Shown here in pieces: positions 25,489 through 32,745 of a stretch of DNA of 48,210 bases. The stretch is taken from positions 1,340,778-1,388,987 of the forward strand of contig CP070705.1 in NCBI GenBank assembly GCA_020349965.1. The letters are read 5' to 3'. The notes under the pieces are model-generated. The model saw nothing but the letters and a program-made list of their open reading frames with translations. It did no database searches and had not been told where the DNA came from. Numbering within the stretch: position 1 is the stretch's first letter; every line of letters begins with the position of its first letter. The DNA is from Caldifarciminota bacterium. GTDB lineage: Bacteria > Hydrothermota > Tepidihabitantia > SM23-42. A program made the translations under genes and the position numbers.

Positions 25489-27309
25489 ATGAAAAAGATA
25501 CTCATTCTATGCCTATTGTTGACGGCTGTAGTATACAGCAGCCAACGCACTGTTGTGGTTGAGGAATTCACAGCCACGGCTTGACCATACTGTCCTGGTA
25601 CGGCAAGAGGTCTTGCCGAAATATATCCACGGGCATACGATACACTGACGGTCATTTCGTATCATATTTGGTCCAGTGATCCTTTCAACACACCAGAAGC
25701 TGAGGCGCGTGAAGCCTACTACAATGTGACCGGAACACCCACGACATGGTTCGACGGTACGATCTCGGAAGTGGGTGGTCTCAACGCGGGTACCATGTAT
25801 CCGTTTTTCCGGCATCACGTCACAACGCGTGCAGCCGTTGATAGTCCATTGGAAATCACCCTTGCCTGCGATTACGATTCAACAACGAACGAGGGTAGTG
25901 TTGAGGCAACGGTAACGAATACGAGTGGTAGCGCTGTCAGTGGCAACATACACTTCGTCCTGGTGGAAGATGATATTCCCTACAACTGGAGCGGCGGCAG
26001 TGAGCTCGATCAAGTCATGCGCGATATGATCCCCGATGCAAATGGTCAAGCAGTTACAATACCTGCTTCAGATACTATTATACGAACGAGGGACTTTACC
26101 GTCGACGCAGCCTGGAATGAACAGAATTGTCGCATAATTGTTTTTGTCCAGGCAACAAACCGTTCGATATATCAGGGCGCAGAAGTATCCATCCTACCCG
26201 AATCTCACATGGTATACTACGGAATGACAGTCACAGAGCTTACCGGCAATGCCAACGGTTACGGAGAACCAGGGGAAGAGATCGAGGTCACGGCCTATGC
26301 CAAGAATATGGGAAGCAGCGTCTACACGCTTCCGGCTACGGTCGAATGCACTGATCCGCATATCACCGTCTTGTCTTCTATTGTCGATACCTTCGAAATC
26401 CAACCGGGCGATGTCGATGACGTGATAACCTGGGCGTTTGATATCAGTGCGTCTTGTCCTGACCCGCACCTTGCAGAATTCAATCTCACCTTCGGCGATG
26501 GCAATGAATCTCCTGTCCCCTTCCTCGTTACGACACGCTCCGGCTTTGCTGACGACATGGAATCCGGAGTTGGTGAATGGACCCACTCCGGCATCAATGA
26601 TAACTGGCATCTAACAGAGCACAAGAGTAGCACGCCGACGCATTCGTGGTATTGTGGCCTTGAAAATCTCTGGTACTACACCAATCAAAATGATGCCTCA
26701 CTCGTGTCGCCGTATTTTATTGCATCGCCGGAGAGTACACTCAACTTTTACCATCAATACGATCTGGAAGTAGGCTGGGATTATTCATACGTAGAGATCG
26801 ACAACGGTTCTGGATGGTGGCGCACGTTCGACGAGTACAATGGAAACCAAGCCACGTGGATCGGGGAATCGTACCCGCTCAGTGAATACAGTGGACAAAC
26901 AGTCCGCCTGCGTTTCAGATTTGTCAGCGATTACAGCGAATATGAGGAAGGATGGTATATAGATGACGTCCTTGTCCCGATGCTGGGTGTACAGGAATCG
27001 GGTACGCCCGAGAACCTGAGAGCGGTATCCCTGAATGTCTCTCCGAATCCATTCACGAAACAAACACAAATACGATACACGATTCAAGATGCAGGAGACA
27101 TGATACGAGAACCGAAGATGAATATCTACGATGCCACAGGCAGATTGGTGAAGTCCTTCGACCTTGAATCCTCGATCACAGATCGTGCATCGTCGGTCAT
27201 CTGGGATGGTACAGATCAGTTGGACCGAAAATTGCCGGGCGGTGTGTATTTCATAACGCTGCATAATTCCGACAGCAAGATCGTGAAGAAAGCGATTCTT
27301 CTTAAATAG
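25489..27309 (+). CDS. secreted selenoprotein: thioredoxin-fold/Omp28-like, MAM-like domain and C-terminal sorting domain, UGA = Sec at residue 32
   Basis: 606 residues when TGA at 25582-25584 is read as Sec. After a signal peptide (1-~18) comes V-E-E-F-T-A-T-A-U-P-Y-C-P-G, a thioredoxin-like redox motif in which the first Cys of CxxC is Sec32 and the second is Cys35. The fold continues to T-G-T-P-T-T-W-F-D-G, the cis-proline region typical of Omp28/thioredoxin relatives. Next come beta-sandwich segments, an immunoglobulin/MAM-like region (D-D-M-E-S-G, about 354-505) and a C-terminal sorting-type domain (S-P-N-P-F ... L-P-G-G-V-Y-F, about 514-606). AGGGGG lies 4 nt before ATG. A SECIS-like hairpin follows the TGA by 16 nt. 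The reading frame is open on both sides and selABCD genes are nearby, so stop or pseudogene is unlikely. Confidence 0.87.
25601..25618 (+). promoter_or_regulatory. bacterial-SECIS-like hairpin for the secreted selenoprotein
   Basis: CGGCAAG pairs with CTTGCCG around the 4-nt loop AGGT. It begins 16 nt after the UGA. The GG-U apical loop matches the SelB-contact feature of the E. coli fdhF element. Confidence 0.75.
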
Positions 27310-27325
27310 AATACCACAAAGACAG

Positions 27326-27360
27326 AAGGGCAGTGCGTTCTACCGTACTGCCCTTTTTTT
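27326..27360 (+). terminator. rho-independent terminator after the selenoprotein gene
   Basis: AGGGCAGT (27327-27334) pairs with ACTGCCCT (27347-27354), followed by a run of T to 27360. Confidence 0.85.
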
Positions 27361-27371
27361 ACCCGTATCAG

Positions 27372-27399
27372 TTGACACGTTGCCACCCATGACTATAAT
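27372..27399 (+). promoter_or_regulatory. selD promoter, leaderless
   Basis: TTGACA (27372-27377), a 16-nt spacer and TATAAT (27394-27399), both perfect consensus. The selD ATG begins 6 nt after the -10 box and there is no SD. Confidence 0.82.
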
Positions 27400-27405
27400 T
27401 GACTC

Positions 27406-28440
27406 ATGATCGAGAACAAGAAAAAAGGCATACTCGCCACCGTCAAATGCGCGGGCTGAGCTTCTAAACTTTCTGCCGCGCAGTTAGCGCAGGCACTGGC
27501 TTATTTGCCACCGGTTGAGGACCCTAACCTGCTGGTCGGAACCAATACAGCGGACGACGCGGGCGTCTACCGTCTGAACGACGATCTGGCATTAGTAAAA
27601 ACGATCGACATCCTCACACCGGTCGTCGAGGACGCGTACACCTTCGGAATGATCGCGGCGGCAAATTGCATATCAGATATTTATGCCATGGGTGGTGATC
27701 CACAACTCGCGCTCAACATCGTCGGTTATCCTGGCATTGGTGATGCCAAAAACCTCGGTGAAATACTGAAAGGCGGCAGTGACAAGGCAAAGGAAGCTGG
27801 TGTTACCACAATCGGCGGCCACACATTTGCCTCACCTGAAGTGATGTACGGTCTGTCAGTTCTGGGCTATATCCATCCCAAGAAGATCATCACAAACGCA
27901 GGTGTCAAACCGGATGATGTGATCATCCTGACCAAACCGGTTGGTGTTGGAACGATAATCCAGGCAATGTTGTTAGGTAAGGATGAAGGAATAGATATGA
28001 CACCGGTTATTTCTGCCATGACAACATTGAATAAAGATGCATCACTGGCGATGCGGAATGCCGAGGCACATGGAGCCACCGACGTCACCGGCTATGGTCT
28101 TATCGGCCACCTCGTTGAGATGAGCGAAGCGAGCAGAGTAGGCATAGAGATCTCACTACAGAAAATTCCAACCCACAAGGGGGCTGTGGAAATCCTGGAC
28201 CAAGGTATCTTTGAGCCGGGTATTACAATGAATCTAAATTCCTTTAATAACCGGGTTGACAAGGGCAGCAGCGATTCGAATCTTGTCAATCTGATATTTG
28301 GCTCGGAAACTTCAGGCGGTCTCATTATTACATTGCCTGAAGAACGGACCGAAGTATTCAAGAAAAACTACGGCAAGGATTTTACCATCATCGGCCGCGC
28401 AACGGCCGAGAATCCCGGTCGCGTGACACTAACTCCCTAA
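27406..28440 (+). CDS. selD: selenide, water dikinase (selenophosphate synthase), itself a selenoprotein
   Basis: 344 residues with TGA 27457-27459 read as Sec18 in K-C-A-G-U-A-S-K. This is the catalytic position occupied by Cys17 in E. coli SelD and by Sec in many selenoprotein SelDs. The downstream body has D-D-A-G-V-Y-R-L (metal-binding Asp), D-I-L-T-P-V-V-E-D, I-S-D-I-Y-A-M-G-G and G-G-H-T-F. It makes selenophosphate from selenide and ATP. Reading the frame from after the TGA would remove the catalytic region. A hairpin with a bulged A follows the UGA by 14 nt. The mRNA seems leaderless. Requirement of Sec for selenophosphate supply creates a feedback loop. Confidence 0.96.
27474..27495 (+). 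promoter_or_regulatory. SECIS-like hairpin in selD
   Basis: TGCC-GCGC pairs with GCGC-(A bulge)-GGCA around the loop AGTTA. It starts 14 nt after the UGA. The loop lacks the usual GG, so the fold should be tested. Confidence 0.6.
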
Positions 28441-28665
28441 CGGCACAAATCTCAATTCTACAACGCTGGTTCCGATCCCGACAAATTAAAACGACCCCAA
28501 AGAACTATTCTCCGGGTAATTTTATTATCGTTGACGTAACCGTAACTTTTGTATATGAAGTGGGCTTCGTTACCTTTCCATAATATATTATCTCCATTTT
28601 CTATTTTGTGTCAAATCTTATACGCTGAAGTGGACTTCTCTCACAGATGAATATGCATCTAGGCC

Positions 28666-28693
28666 TTGACATCTCCGTAACATATGTTATATT
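28666..28693 (+). promoter_or_regulatory. promoter of the small DUF4242-like selenoprotein
   Basis: TTGACA (28666-28671), a 16-nt spacer and TATATT (28688-28693). AGGAGG at 28699-28704 precedes the ATG by 5 nt. The stretch from 28441 to here holds no gene that I can see. Confidence 0.7.
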
Positions 28694-28709
28694 TTATCAG
28701 GAGGTGGTT

Positions 28710-28949
28710 ATGCCAAAATATCTCATCACGCTTCCTAAGATGCCCAAGGACGAGATTATTTCGTCGTGAAAGGCTGTCATCACTGCCTCTGGAGGAGGCA
28801 GTCTATGCATGGACAAAGCATATATCGATGAAGAAAACAGCCAAGCAATATGCTGCTGGGACGCGCCGGATAGGAAAAGCCTTGAAGAGTTATTTACTAA
28901 CGCGCAAGTCCGCGTGGAATCAATAAGGAGCGTTGTCGAATACAAATAG
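28710..28949 (+). CDS. small selenoprotein, DUF4242-like, UGA = Sec at residue 20
   Basis: 79 residues with TGA 28767-28769 read as Sec20 (I-I-S-S-U-K-A-V). The second half reads A-Y-I-D-E-E-N-S-Q-A-I-C-C-W-D-A-P-D-R-K-S-L-E-E-L and ends V-R-V-E-S-I-R-S-V-V-E-Y-K. This matches the DUF4242 pattern (acidic strand, C-x-x-D/E-A-P helix, final strand) of SCO4226-type nickel-binding ferredoxin-fold proteins. Cys33, Cys48 and Cys49 could be partners of Sec20. Sec falls where relatives have a His or other ligand, so a metal or redox role is possible but inferred. It has a strong SD and its own promoter and terminator. A perfect 8-bp hairpin follows the UGA by 12 nt. No standard ORF caller would report it. 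Confidence 0.85.
28782..28802 (+). promoter_or_regulatory. SECIS-like hairpin in the DUF4242-like selenoprotein gene
   Basis: ACTGCCTC pairs perfectly with GAGGCAGT around the loop TGGAG. It begins 12 nt after the UGA, and the apical GG is present. Confidence 0.85.
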
Positions 28950-28971
28950 TAGGCGTTTCATCCAATATTAT

Positions 28972-28997
28972 GGGGCGGCGTATGCTGCCCCTTTTTG
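28972..28997 (+). terminator. rho-independent terminator after the small selenoprotein gene
   Basis: GGGGCGGC pairs with GCTGCCCC (one G-U) around GTAT, followed by TTTTT. Confidence 0.85.
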
Positions 28998-29042
28998 TTT
29001 GTGTGAGACCCGACACTTACTCCGCGCACTCGACCAAATGGC

Positions 29043-29068
29043 GGTATTCTGGTAATTACCAGAATACC
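29043..29068. promoter_or_regulatory. perfect 26-nt palindrome, candidate operator
   Basis: GGTATTCTGGTAA is followed directly by its exact reverse complement. The core CTGGTAATTACCAG resembles operators of FadR-type GntR regulators (TGGT-N-ACCA). It lies 50 nt upstream of the next -35 box and has no T-run, so it is more likely a protein-binding site than a terminator. Confidence 0.6.
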
Positions 29069-29117
29069 AGAGCGTGGCTTATATGATTTGAATTCCAACG
29101 TACGAATTAATTAGCAC

Positions 29118-29145
29118 TTGACATCGCTCTTCATGTGGATAATCT
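29118..29145 (+). promoter_or_regulatory. promoter of the leader ORFs and FTR/DCCP operon
   Basis: TTGACA (29118-29123), a 16-nt spacer and TAATCT (29140-29145). An ATG begins 7 nt after the -10 box at 29153. Confidence 0.6.
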
Positions 29146-29152
29146 ATTTGGA

Positions 29153-29254
29153 ATGCAGTCATACATTCTTTACCACAACGGAGGCAAGATATGAGGTTCA
29201 GAATACCGCAACCCGGTCGGGTGCGAGATCATATCACCCTCCATTGGATCATAA
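29153..29254 (+). CDS. candidate leaderless mini-selenoprotein/leader ORF 1 with in-frame UGA
   Basis: Reading TGA 29192-29194 as Sec gives 33 residues (Sec14, Cys24). The peptide begins M-Q-S-Y-I-L-Y-H-N-G-G-K-I-U-G-S and ends at TAA 29252. The ATG sits at the expected +1 of the promoter. A hairpin follows the TGA by 12 nt, the same geometry as the proven-looking selenoprotein genes. No family is recognised. It may be a leader peptide coupling Sec supply to the downstream operon, or a decayed selenoprotein gene. Confidence 0.4.
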
Positions 29255-29382
29255 CCCCATCACATAACACGCTTCAACTTAGCCTTAATGCAGCACGTCA
29301 CCGTCAGGGTGGTAGAAAGTGACTCTGGACAACACCGGACTCGGTCGAGTCCAAACAGAACTGCCCTGCAAAATTAATGTAG
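29191..29382 (+). CDS. candidate leader ORF 2 with in-frame UGA
   Basis: The ATG overlaps the UGA of leader ORF 1 (ATGA) and has GGAGG 6 nt upstream. The ORF encodes 43 residues to TGA 29320-29322; if that is Sec it extends to 63 residues ending at TAG 29380. The peptide is basic (H-R-Q-G-G-R-K before the UGA) and has no recognised domain. A hairpin with the same GGTC loop lies 14 nt after the UGA. It could equally be a simple leader peptide or noncoding structured RNA. Confidence 0.35.
29207..29225 (+). promoter_or_regulatory. SECIS-like hairpin 1 in the leader
   Basis: CGC-(A bulge)-ACCC pairs with GGGT-GCG around the loop GGTC. Confidence 0.55.
29337..29352 (+). promoter_or_regulatory. 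SECIS-like hairpin 2 in the leader
   Basis: GGACTC pairs perfectly with GAGTCC around the loop GGTC. The loop is identical to that of the hairpin at 29207. Confidence 0.55.
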
Positions 29383-29451
29383 CAAATCCATTCAAAAGCA
29401 AACACTACGTAGCACCCACACGAAATAAACAACAAAAACAGAGGACAATCA

Positions 29452-29763
29452 ATGGGAAATAAATGGGATCCGGTAGTAGGTACTAATGAATACAAGAAAA
29501 ATCTGAGAAGAATAAGAAAAATAGCAGAAGAGAATGGCTACGCAATCAATTCCGATCAAAAGCGGCCCAGAAAAATAGTCGGCCTCATGACGATGAACAA
29601 GATCGAATTCGGCAAGTATTACTGCCCCTGCAAGCAAAGCCACCTGCTGGATATACAGAAAGACGTTCCATGCCCATGCCCTGAGATGAAGGATGAAATT
29701 GTCAAGGACAATCATTGCTTCTGCAAACTTTTTTACCAAAAAAACGCGGGAGGGAGATCATGA
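29452..29763 (+). CDS. ferredoxin-thioredoxin reductase catalytic-subunit-like protein
   Basis: 103 residues. Three Cys-pair motifs, C-P-C (58-60), C-P-C (74-76) and C-F-C (89-91), match the FTR catalytic chain (C-P-C / C-P-C / C-H-C), which holds a [4Fe-4S] cluster next to an active-site disulfide. The spacings differ slightly from the plant-type enzyme. It should pass ferredoxin electrons to a protein disulfide. The stop codon overlaps the start of the next gene (ATGA), so its partner may be the double-cubane reductase system rather than a thioredoxin. Confidence 0.85.
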   Translation: MGNKWDPVVGTNEYKKNLRRIRKIAEENGYAINSDQKRPRKIVGLMTMNKIEFGKYYCPCKQSHLLDIQKDVPCPCPEMKDEIVKDNHCFCKLFYQKNAGGRS

Positions 29764-31016
29764 CTAATCATGAGCAAATGTGGGAGGAGTTGGGTCTCGA
29801 TGTCGATTTGCATAAGGAGTTAATAAAATCGATCGACCATACGTTCAATCAAACAGTCGGCGCACAGAATGAGCGCCCAGCTTCGATGGCATATTTCGAT
29901 CGTGTATTACACGAATCACATGGAGGTAGAGTCGCTGAACTCATCGAAGCCAGAAAGAACGGCAAGAAATTCGTAGGGACGTTCTGCATTTACGTACCTG
30001 ATGAGATCGCTATGGCTGCCGACGCCATTCCTGTTGCCCTCTGCGGCGGAACGCAGTTCTCAATACCGTACGGCGAGAAAATGTTTCCGAGGAACATATG
30101 TCCGCTTGTAAAATCAACCTTCGGCATGGCGCTGTCGAAGACCTGCCCTTATGGTCCGATCAAGGACCTCGGCGTAGGTGAAACTACTTGCGACGCAAAG
30201 AAGAAAGCATGGGATGTAGTGAACTTTTACGTTATGGAGGTTCCTCAGAAAAAGAGCGATCTTGACCTTAAGTTATGGCGTCAGGCCGTTGCGGATTTCA
30301 AAAGCAGGATCGAAGAACTCACGGGAATGAAGGTGACTGCGCACAGGCTTACGCAAACGATAGATATAATGAATGACAAAAGACGGGCGCTGCAGAAATT
30401 GAACGAGTTCCGGAAATTAGACCCGCCGCCGATCAGCGGTCTCGACGCGCTCGTCATAATGCAGGCGGCATTCAATGACGAACCCACGCGTTTTACCGAA
30501 CATCTCACAGAACTCAATAATGAGCTCGACGACCGTGTGAAAAAGGGCATCTCCCCGTTCAAGAAGGGTACCAAGCGTATCATGATCTCCGGTTGTCCCT
30601 CTGTTATGGGAAATTGGAAAGTGCATTCGCTCATAGAAAAATCAGATGCTGCCATTGTGGTCGATGAAACGTGCACTGGAACACGCTATTTCAGCAATTT
30701 GGTTGAAGACGGCGTCGCTGATCTTGAGAAACAGCTCGATGCGCTGGCCGAGCGGTACATGAAGATAGACTGTGCCTGCTTTTCGCCTAACAACGAACGT
30801 ATGGAGACGATCGAGAAAATCGTCGATGATCATACTGTCGACGGTGTGGTGCAATACATTCTGCAATATTGTCACGGTTATAATGTCGAGGCAATCCGGG
30901 TAGCACGTATTTTGAACAAAAGAAAAATACCCAATATCAAGTTAGAAACAGATTATAGCGAGGAAGATATGGGACAACTCCGCACACGCATCGACGCCTT
31001 CCTCGAGCAATTATAG
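29760..31016 (+). CDS. double-cubane-cluster-containing anaerobic reductase (HgdB/BcrC family)
   Basis: 418 residues from the ATG at 29760, with GGGAGG-type SD. The 2-hydroxyacyl-CoA-dehydratase D-component fold shows the Cys pattern of the double-cubane subfamily: G-T-F-C-I-Y-V-P-D-E, A-L-C-G-G-T, R-N-I-C-P-L-V-K-S, T-C-P-Y-G-P-I, and G-E-T-T-C-D-A-K-K-K. These proteins use electrons boosted by an ATP-driven activase to reduce difficult substrates. The natural substrate is unknown (acetylene is reduced by a characterised relative). The activase gene follows 12 nt after the stop. Confidence 0.88.
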   Translation: MTNHEQMWEELGLDVDLHKELIKSIDHTFNQTVGAQNERPASMAYFDRVLHESHGGRVAELIEARKNGKKFVGTFCIYVPDEIAMAADAIPVALCGGTQFSIPYGEKMFPRNICPLVKSTFGMALSKTCPYGPIKDLGVGETTCDAKKKAWDVVNFYVMEVPQKKSDLDLKLWRQAVADFKSRIEELTGMKVTAHRLTQTIDIMNDKRRALQKLNEFRKLDPPPISGLDALVIMQAAFNDEPTRFTEHLTELNNELDDRVKKGISPFKKGTKRIMISGCPSVMGNWKVHSLIEKSDAAIVVDETCTGTRYFSNLVEDGVADLEKQLDALAERYMKIDCACFSPNNERMETIEKIVDDHTVDGVVQYILQYCHGYNVEAIRVARILNKRKIPNIKLETDYSEEDMGQLRTRIDAFLEQL

Positions 31017-31028
31017 TAAGGAGGAACA

Positions 31029-31820
31029 ATAATAACGGCAGGCATTGACATCGGATCGCGTACGATAAAGAAAGTCCTGATGGATGACAGTGGCGTCATA
31101 GATTATGTAATAACCGACACTGGTGTCGATCCCCTGTCCAATGTGTTGAAAATGCTTAAGCATCAAGAGCATGATAACATTGTGGCAACAGGATACGGGC
31201 GTTACCTGGCTCAGATGCATCTTCAGTGCCCGATCATCACAGAGATCAAAGCCTATGCCATAGGTGCGAATTTCCTCTTTCCGGATTGTCGTACGGTACT
31301 TGATATCGGCGGACAAGACAGCAAGATCATTCGCGTCAGAAACGGCAAGGTGGAAGATTTCGAGATGAACGATAAATGCGCTGCAGGAACGGGCAAATTC
31401 CTTGAGGTCATGGCGACAACACTCGGCTTCACTCTTGATGAATTCGGCAATATCTCCTCACGGGCAGACCAGGCCGTGCCGATCAGTTCAATGTGCACAG
31501 TGTTTGCTGAATCGGAGATCGTCTCACTGATATCAAGCGGTGCCGACCGAAAAAACATCTCCCTTGGTCTGCACCAATCGATCCTCAATCGTATCATCGC
31601 TTTGATGGGCAGGACAGGCTTTGAGGAACCGATAGTTTTCGCAGGAGGAGTGGCAAAGAACGAATGTATTGCCAAGCTTCTGAGAAGCAAACTGAAAATG
31701 AAAATCTTGTTGCCCCCAGAGCCCCAAATTGTCGGTGCCATTGGATCAGCATTGGTGGCAAAGCAAGAAATCACAAGTGATTATACAGGCAGAAAAAATC
31801 AAAAACCGAAAGGAGTGTAA
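31029..31820 (+). CDS. ATP-dependent activase/reductase of the double-cubane protein (BcrAD/BadFG/HgdC family), ATA start
   Basis: 263 residues from ATA 31029. The ASKHA phosphate-1 motif G-I-D-I-G-S-R-T-I-K-K immediately follows. The cluster-binding part has D-I-G-G-Q-D-S-K and N-D-K-C-A-A-G-T-G-K-F, and the second Cys is in S-S-M-C-T-V-F-A-E-S. The homodimer holds one [4Fe-4S] cluster. An in-frame TAA at 31017-31019 and the absence of ATG/GTG/TTG before the motif leave ATA as the only reasonable start. AAGGAGG sits 4 nt before it. Starting at the first ATG (31080) would delete the nucleotide-binding loop. Confidence 0.93.
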   Translation: MITAGIDIGSRTIKKVLMDDSGVIDYVITDTGVDPLSNVLKMLKHQEHDNIVATGYGRYLAQMHLQCPIITEIKAYAIGANFLFPDCRTVLDIGGQDSKIIRVRNGKVEDFEMNDKCAAGTGKFLEVMATTLGFTLDEFGNISSRADQAVPISSMCTVFAESEIVSLISSGADRKNISLGLHQSILNRIIALMGRTGFEEPIVFAGGVAKNECIAKLLRSKLKMKILLPPEPQIVGAIGSALVAKQEITSDYTGRKNQKPKGV

Positions 31821-31821
31821 T

Positions 31822-32613
31822 ATGACGTACATGAAGGACTTCACAATAAAGGACGTGCAGGACGTGTATGATGGTCCGGGAGGACTATTATGGGAAGCAG
31901 TAATGGGTGAACAAATCCACTCCGGCGGTCCGGAAGCGACCGACGCACTTGCGCAAAAGGTCGGACTCAAAAAAGGTATGATCGTATGTGACATTTGCAG
32001 TGCTCTCGGTGCGCCAGCACGCCACCTCGCTTCCAAATACGGTGTGACGGTCAAGGGTGTCGATGCTACCAAGACAATGCTTGAAAAAGCACGCCAGCGC
32101 ACAAAGGAAGCGAAACTTGAAGACTTCATAGAATACTATGAAGGCAATGCCATGGATCTTCCGTTCAAGAAAGATACCTTTGACGTGGTTTGGGGGCAGG
32201 AAGCATGGTGTTATGTCACAGACAAGAACCGGCTCATCCAGGAAGCACGCCGCGTGCTCAAACCGGGAGGCAAGATCGCATTTACCGACTGGATAATCAC
32301 TGGCGACATACCGGAGAAAGAACTCGACCCGTTACTCGAAACCATGGCCTTTCCGTACATGGAATCCTTCCAAGGCTATCAGGGCCTCTTAAAACAGAAT
32401 GGTTTCAAACTCATTGAAGCGCTCGACCAGACCGAAGAGTATGCCAAATGCTTCGATGAGTACTATGAGAAAGTGCATGTGGATCTGAAACCTACGATCC
32501 TCGATAATTTCGGGAAAGACCTCTTCGATTTTGCGTCAAATCTGGTGACAATCTGGCAAAAGGCCGCGCACGAACACAAAGTCGGCCGAGGTCTTTTTAT
32601 CGGGCAAAAATAA
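31822..32613 (+). CDS. class I SAM-dependent methyltransferase
   Basis: 263 residues. AAAGGAG precedes the ATG at 31822. Motif I is C-D-I-C-S-A-L-G-A-P-A-R-H-L-A, and post-I acidic residue G-V-D-A-T. Motif IV is D-V-V-W-G-Q-E-A-W, and R-V-L-K-P-G-G-K-I-A-F-T-D-W is present. The arrangement resembles glycine/sarcosine or dimethylglycine N-methyltransferases, which would supply or use methylamines. The substrate is not established. It is in the same operon as the double-cubane pair, with only one nt after the activase stop. Confidence 0.82.
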   Translation: MTYMKDFTIKDVQDVYDGPGGLLWEAVMGEQIHSGGPEATDALAQKVGLKKGMIVCDICSALGAPARHLASKYGVTVKGVDATKTMLEKARQRTKEAKLEDFIEYYEGNAMDLPFKKDTFDVVWGQEAWCYVTDKNRLIQEARRVLKPGGKIAFTDWIITGDIPEKELDPLLETMAFPYMESFQGYQGLLKQNGFKLIEALDQTEEYAKCFDEYYEKVHVDLKPTILDNFGKDLFDFASNLVTIWQKAAHEHKVGRGLFIGQK

Positions 32614-32620
32614 CAAAAAC

Positions 32621-32651
32621 AGGGTGCTTTTGAACATACGAGAGGCACCCT
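32621..32651 (+). terminator. possible terminator after the methyltransferase gene
   Basis: AGGGTGC pairs with GCACCCT around a 17-nt loop, with a weak T-stretch (CGGTTT) after it. Confidence 0.5.
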
Positions 32652-32694
32652 CGGTTTCGAACTACATGGATCAAAAAGGCAGCAAGACAAATAC

Positions 32695-32723
32695 TTGACT
32701 GATGACTGACGTATCGTTATCAT
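32695..32723 (+). promoter_or_regulatory. promoter of the corrinoid operon
   Basis: TTGACT (32695-32700), a 17-nt spacer and TATCAT (32718-32723). GGAGG at 32737-32741 and a TTG start at 32746 (4-nt spacing) follow. Confidence 0.65.
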
Positions 32724-32745
32724 ACGCACATGTTCTGGAGGTTCA

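Noticed and set aside
29146-29451. Cobalamin or SAM riboswitch in the leader of the FTR operon
   Set aside because: No B12 box or SAM-aptamer core was found; the visible structure is two short GGTC hairpins.
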